This document shows, piece after piece, positions 61,220-64,000 of a stretch of DNA of 64,000 nt. The notes beneath the pieces were generated by a model. It was not told the DNA's origin and ran no database searches. It saw only the letters and a program-made list of their open reading frames with translations. Positions within the stretch are counted from its first letter, which is position 1. Each line of letters opens with the position of its first letter. The stretch comes from Knoellia sp. S7-12. Lineage in GTDB: Bacteria; Actinomycetota; Actinomycetes; Actinomycetales; Dermatophilaceae. The DNA lies in NCBI RefSeq assembly GCF_040518285.1, contig NZ_CP155449.1, positions 3,534,001-3,598,000 on the forward strand. Reading direction: 5' to 3'. The position numbers and the translations under genes were made by a program.

Positions 61220-62734
61220 TCAGGCTGCCGGCTCGTGCTGGTGGTCCTCCACGGGGTGCGGCTTGCCGGACTTGCCTGCACTGCGCGCACCGTTGATCGC
61301 CTGCGTGCTCTGGGCCAAGGTGATCGCAGCGTGCGCGATCGCGTTGCTGTTGATGTCCAGGGCTTCGGCATTGACGTTGCTGATGTCGTCGCCCACCGCG
61401 TGATAGTTCACGTCGTAGGCGACGCCAGCCTGGCCACCGAACAGGGCTGCTTCCTCGGCGGTCTTGAGCTGCTCTGCACCGGTGAACAGACCCGAGGCGG
61501 GGACACCATTGACGATGAACGCCTGGTAGTCCGAGCGACCAGAGAACTCCGTGTCGACCCAAGGCTGCCCGACCGAGTCGAAGTAGTCCGTGAGGACGTC
61601 TTCGGTCTGGATCGAACCCTCCGGCACCGTCACGGGCGCGGGGTAGGTCGACTCATCGGCGTCGTAGACCCCGATCTGGTAGTTCGGCGAAGCGACCATG
61701 TCGAAGTTGAGGTAGGTCGCGATCTTGTCGAGTGCAGCGGGGTTGTTGGTGACGAGGTCGTTCACGTAGTGCGTCGAGCCGATGAGGCCGGCCTCTTCAG
61801 CACCCCACCACGCAAAGCGCACCTTGTTGTTGAGCTTGTTGACCTTGGCGAGCTGCACCGCTGTCTCGAGGATCGCCGCCGAGCCGCTGCCGTTGTCGTT
61901 GATGCCTGCGCCGTCCCGCACGCTGTCGAGGTGGGCGCCCATCATCACGACGTTGTCGGCGCGACCAGACTTGGTCTCGGCGATGACGTTGAAGGTCGGC
62001 CGGTTCTCGATCGGCGCGGCGTAGACACGGGCGACGGTGGTTGACGGGTCAGCCAGGTCGGCTCCGGTGGCGAACGACGCGCCGACGACAGGGATGTCCA
62101 CGTCGAAGGTGCCGAGTGTGCCGACAATCAGCGCCGACCGTTCCGGGGTGTTGCCCTGGTTGAAGATGATGACCCCGGCTGCGCCCGCCGCTTCGGCGTT
62201 GTCCGCCTTGAGTCCGAAGTCGCAGGACCCACGCTGCACGAGCGCGATGTTGCCAACCGGGAAGCCGGCGAAGTCCGCAGCCTCACAGCCAGACGTGCTC
62301 GCTCGTGGGGGCACGAGGTTGATGTCGACAGGGGTCACCGTCGCGGTGACGTCGCCGGCGCCCGAGCCCGTGAAGGAGTCCGTCACATAGGTCGTCGGGG
62401 TCGGCGAGATCTGCTGCAGGGCGCCCTGCTCCTGGTAGGCGAAGTCGAAGTACTGGCGCCGCGTCTCATATCCCGCGGCCTGCAGAACCTGTTCGACGTA
62501 GGCGCCGGAAGCGTCGTATCCCGACGTGCCCGCTTCGCGGTTGCCGTCGTTGGCGTCGGCGATCTCCTGGAACGCCTCCAGGTGGTCCATGACTCCTTCG
62601 AGAGTCACCGCTTGGGTGAACTTCTTGGAGTTGTTGGGGTTGCCCGCCGAGGCGGGCCCCCCAGCGGCGACGAGGCTTGTCACCAGCCCCACGGCAGCAA
62701 CTGCAGCCAGAGAAGTACGTCGTTGTACTCGCAA
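61220..62734 (-). CDS. Secreted M28 family zinc aminopeptidase with PA domain
   Basis: 504 residues. Signal peptide (basic start, hydrophobic core, cleavage near PASAG). A PA domain (about 130-230: GNIALVQRGSCDFGLKADNAEAAGAAGVIIFNQG) is inserted before the catalytic domain. Zinc ligands and catalytic acid are visible: GAHLDSV, NDNGSGSAAILE, WWGAEEAGL, LNFDMV and YHAVGDD. Resembles Streptomyces aminopeptidases. The start is TTG at 62734, with GGAGG at 6-nt spacing. The last ~30 residues are a His/Pro-rich tail. Confidence 0.93.
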   Translation of the reverse strand: MRVQRRTSLAAVAAVGLVTSLVAAGGPASAGNPNNSKKFTQAVTLEGVMDHLEAFQEIADANDGNREAGTSGYDASGAYVEQVLQAAGYETRRQYFDFAYQEQGALQQISPTPTTYVTDSFTGSGAGDVTATVTPVDINLVPPRASTSGCEAADFAGFPVGNIALVQRGSCDFGLKADNAEAAGAAGVIIFNQGNTPERSALIVGTLGTFDVDIPVVGASFATGADLADPSTTVARVYAAPIENRPTFNVIAETKSGRADNVVMMGAHLDSVRDGAGINDNGSGSAAILETAVQLAKVNKLNNKVRFAWWGAEEAGLIGSTHYVNDLVTNNPAALDKIATYLNFDMVASPNYQIGVYDADESTYPAPVTVPEGSIQTEDVLTDYFDSVGQPWVDTEFSGRSDYQAFIVNGVPASGLFTGAEQLKTAEEAALFGGQAGVAYDVNYHAVGDDISNVNAEALDINSNAIAHAAITLAQSTQAINGARSAGKSGKPHPVEDHQHEPAA

Positions 62735-62863
62735 GGTGTTCCTCCTGATAGTAGGCCCGGAGGTGACCGCGCCTTGGCCAGAGGCTATGGCCCGGACGCG
62801 CTACAAGGAATAGCCCAGTAGGGCCTTGACGCCTGCTCGCGGATGCTGTTTGGCGAGCTGGAC

Positions 62864-64000
62864 TCAGCGCGGGGCGGTGAAGCGCTGGAGGAAGGCCGAC
62901 AGCAGTCGAGCCGAGTCCTCTCGCGGGAGCACTTCGATGAGGGACAGGACCGTTGTGAGGTCGAGGTCGCCTCCCGCTCTGGCTCCGTCCGCAAGAGCCA
63001 CAGGATCGGGTATGCCGGTGTGAGACAACGCTTCCGGGCTCGGCAACGCGTGTCCCCGGACGGCGTCCGCGGCCTCGATGAGCGCGGGCACCAGCTCCCC
63101 CAGCAAGCCCTCGGTCACGGGAGTGATCGTCAGGTGAGCCGTGTGCGGGACCCGGGTCCCATCGGACTGCGTCATCGCCGGCTGTCCCTGCAGGACGAAC
63201 CCGCGTTCGGCGACGGCAGCCGTCCAGAGGAGCGGGTCGACCTGGTGCTCAACGGCCACGGCGTCGTCTGCCGCAACAGCGACGAGCGGCCCCTGCCGCT
63301 CCCCCAGAACCCGCAGCCCGTGGATCCCGCCGACTCCCTCGACCACGGCGGACGTGGCGGCGACGACGGGACGGGTGAGGGCGGCATACCCGCCTGTTCC
63401 GAGGGTCTGGACCACGGCCCAGGCCGCGGCCAACGACGTCGCTGACCGCGTGCCGAGCATCGTCGGGTTGACGACGGGGTAGCCGAGCCAGTCGGTGATG
63501 GCGAAGTAGCGCGCGAGGTCGAGCTCACTGTCGGCGAAGAGGAGCAGCGACGCACCCTTGGGGACGTAGCCGTACTTGTGGATGTCGGCGCTGATGCTGC
63601 TCACGCCGCGCCCGCGAAAGTCCCACTGCGGCAAGGGTTCTCCCCCGGCCTGCTCCCAGAACGGCAACACCCAGCCACCGACACAGGCATCCACGTGACA
63701 CGGGATCCCACGATCCGCGGCAGCACCCGCCACCTCGCTGACGGCATCGATGACCCCGTGCGGATAGGACGGTGCCGACACGACGACAAGGGCGACGTCC
63801 GGTCCGAGGGCCGCGACCATTGCCGCCGCCGGTGCGCGGCCCGATGTCACGTCCACGGGCAACACACTCACGTCGAGTCCGAAGTAGTGGGCGGCCTTGT
63901 GGAAGGCCGCATGCGTCGACGCGGACACCACAAGACGCGGCCTTCCCTCCCCGCCGCGCGCCACCCAGAGGTCGCGCGCAGCCTTCACGGCGAGCAGGCA
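62864..64000 (-). CDS. PLP-dependent decarboxylase/aminotransferase, S1P-lyase-like, 5'-truncated
   Basis: 378 residues visible; the frame remains open to the right edge (upstream codons read CLLAV), so the N-terminus is missing. Motifs: VSASTHAAFHKAAHYFGLD, CHVDACVGGWVLPF, and the PLP-lysine region SSISADIHKYGYVPKGAS. This is the group II decarboxylase branch close to sphingosine-1-phosphate lyase and tyrosine/glutamate decarboxylases. Substrate unknown; bacterial S1P-lyase-like enzymes are uncommon but known. Confidence 0.85.
   Translation of the reverse strand, partial: CLLAVKAARDLWVARGGEGRPRLVVSASTHAAFHKAAHYFGLDVSVLPVDVTSGRAPAAAMVAALGPDVALVVVSAPSYPHGVIDAVSEVAGAAADRGIPCHVDACVGGWVLPFWEQAGGEPLPQWDFRGRGVSSISADIHKYGYVPKGASLLLFADSELDLARYFAITDWLGYPVVNPTMLGTRSATSLAAAWAVVQTLGTGGYAALTRPVVAATSAVVEGVGGIHGLRVLGERQGPLVAVAADDAVAVEHQVDPLLWTAAVAERGFVLQGQPAMTQSDGTRVPHTAHLTITPVTEGLLGELVPALIEAADAVRGHALPSPEALSHTGIPDPVALADGARAGGDLDLTTVLSLIEVLPREDSARLLSAFLQRFTAPR

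Overview
The window is chromosomal DNA of a high-GC actinobacterium. Most probably it belongs to the Micrococcales family Intrasporangiaceae/Dermatophilaceae (Janibacter, Knoellia, Tetrasphaera, Phycicoccus relatives), but the family call is an inference from protein style, not a search. Supporting signs are strong G/C third positions, many GTG starts, 4-bp ATGA/GTGA gene overlaps, tRNA genes without an encoded CCA end, a GuaB1-type protein and actinobacterial PHO-box repeats. No insertion sequence, prophage, rRNA operon or CRISPR array was seen.

Layout. (1) 1-7.9 kb: end of an Asp/Glu racemase-family gene, polyphosphate kinase ppk, a Nudix+histidine-phosphatase protein (MutT1 type) and the PHO-box-led pstSCAB phosphate importer. 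(2) 7.9-11.1 kb: an arsenic-type module (divergent ArsR repressor, flavoprotein with a Cys-rich tail, MFS exporter), sitting between pst and the second phosphate system. (3) 11.1-12.7 kb: low-affinity phosphate transporter pitA with its DUF47 partner. (4) 13-16.1 kb: small housekeeping genes (hemerythrin, enoyl-CoA hydratase, DUF1810) and tRNA-Lys. (5) 16.1-21.3 kb: four tightly packed minus-strand genes for exported proteins, three of them with SipW-like N-termini and one with about 200-residue Ig-like tandem modules. (6) 21.5-32 kb: membrane proteins, a zinc-ribbon protein with a YGQ tail, and a lipid-modification island (two cyclopropane-synthase-family methyltransferases, DUF1365, FAD oxidoreductase, DUF1295). 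(7) 32-46.5 kb: a metallo-beta-lactamase-fold protein with a TPR protein, guaB1, assorted enzymes, an ECF sigma/membrane-partner pair, and a membrane protein-GntR operon fronted by a perfect 32-bp palindrome. (8) 46.6-46.9 kb: tRNA-Glu and tRNA-Asp with a terminator. (9) 47.9-58.7 kb: a nine-gene L-arabinose operon (ABC importer, LacI repressor, araD, araA, galM, araB) with its operator. (10) 59-64 kb: tRNA-Phe, a small conserved gene, a GntP gluconate-type permease, a secreted M28 peptidase and a truncated PLP decarboxylase.

How the parts work together. Regions 1 and 3 form a phosphate-handling block: high-affinity uptake, low-affinity uptake and polyphosphate storage. The arsenic module inside it makes sense because arsenate enters through phosphate transporters. 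The arabinose operon is self-contained: import, sensing, isomerisation (AraA), phosphorylation (AraB) and epimerisation (AraD) to xylulose 5-phosphate. The envelope cluster at 16.1-21.3 kb is the least explained and, in my view, the most interesting region.
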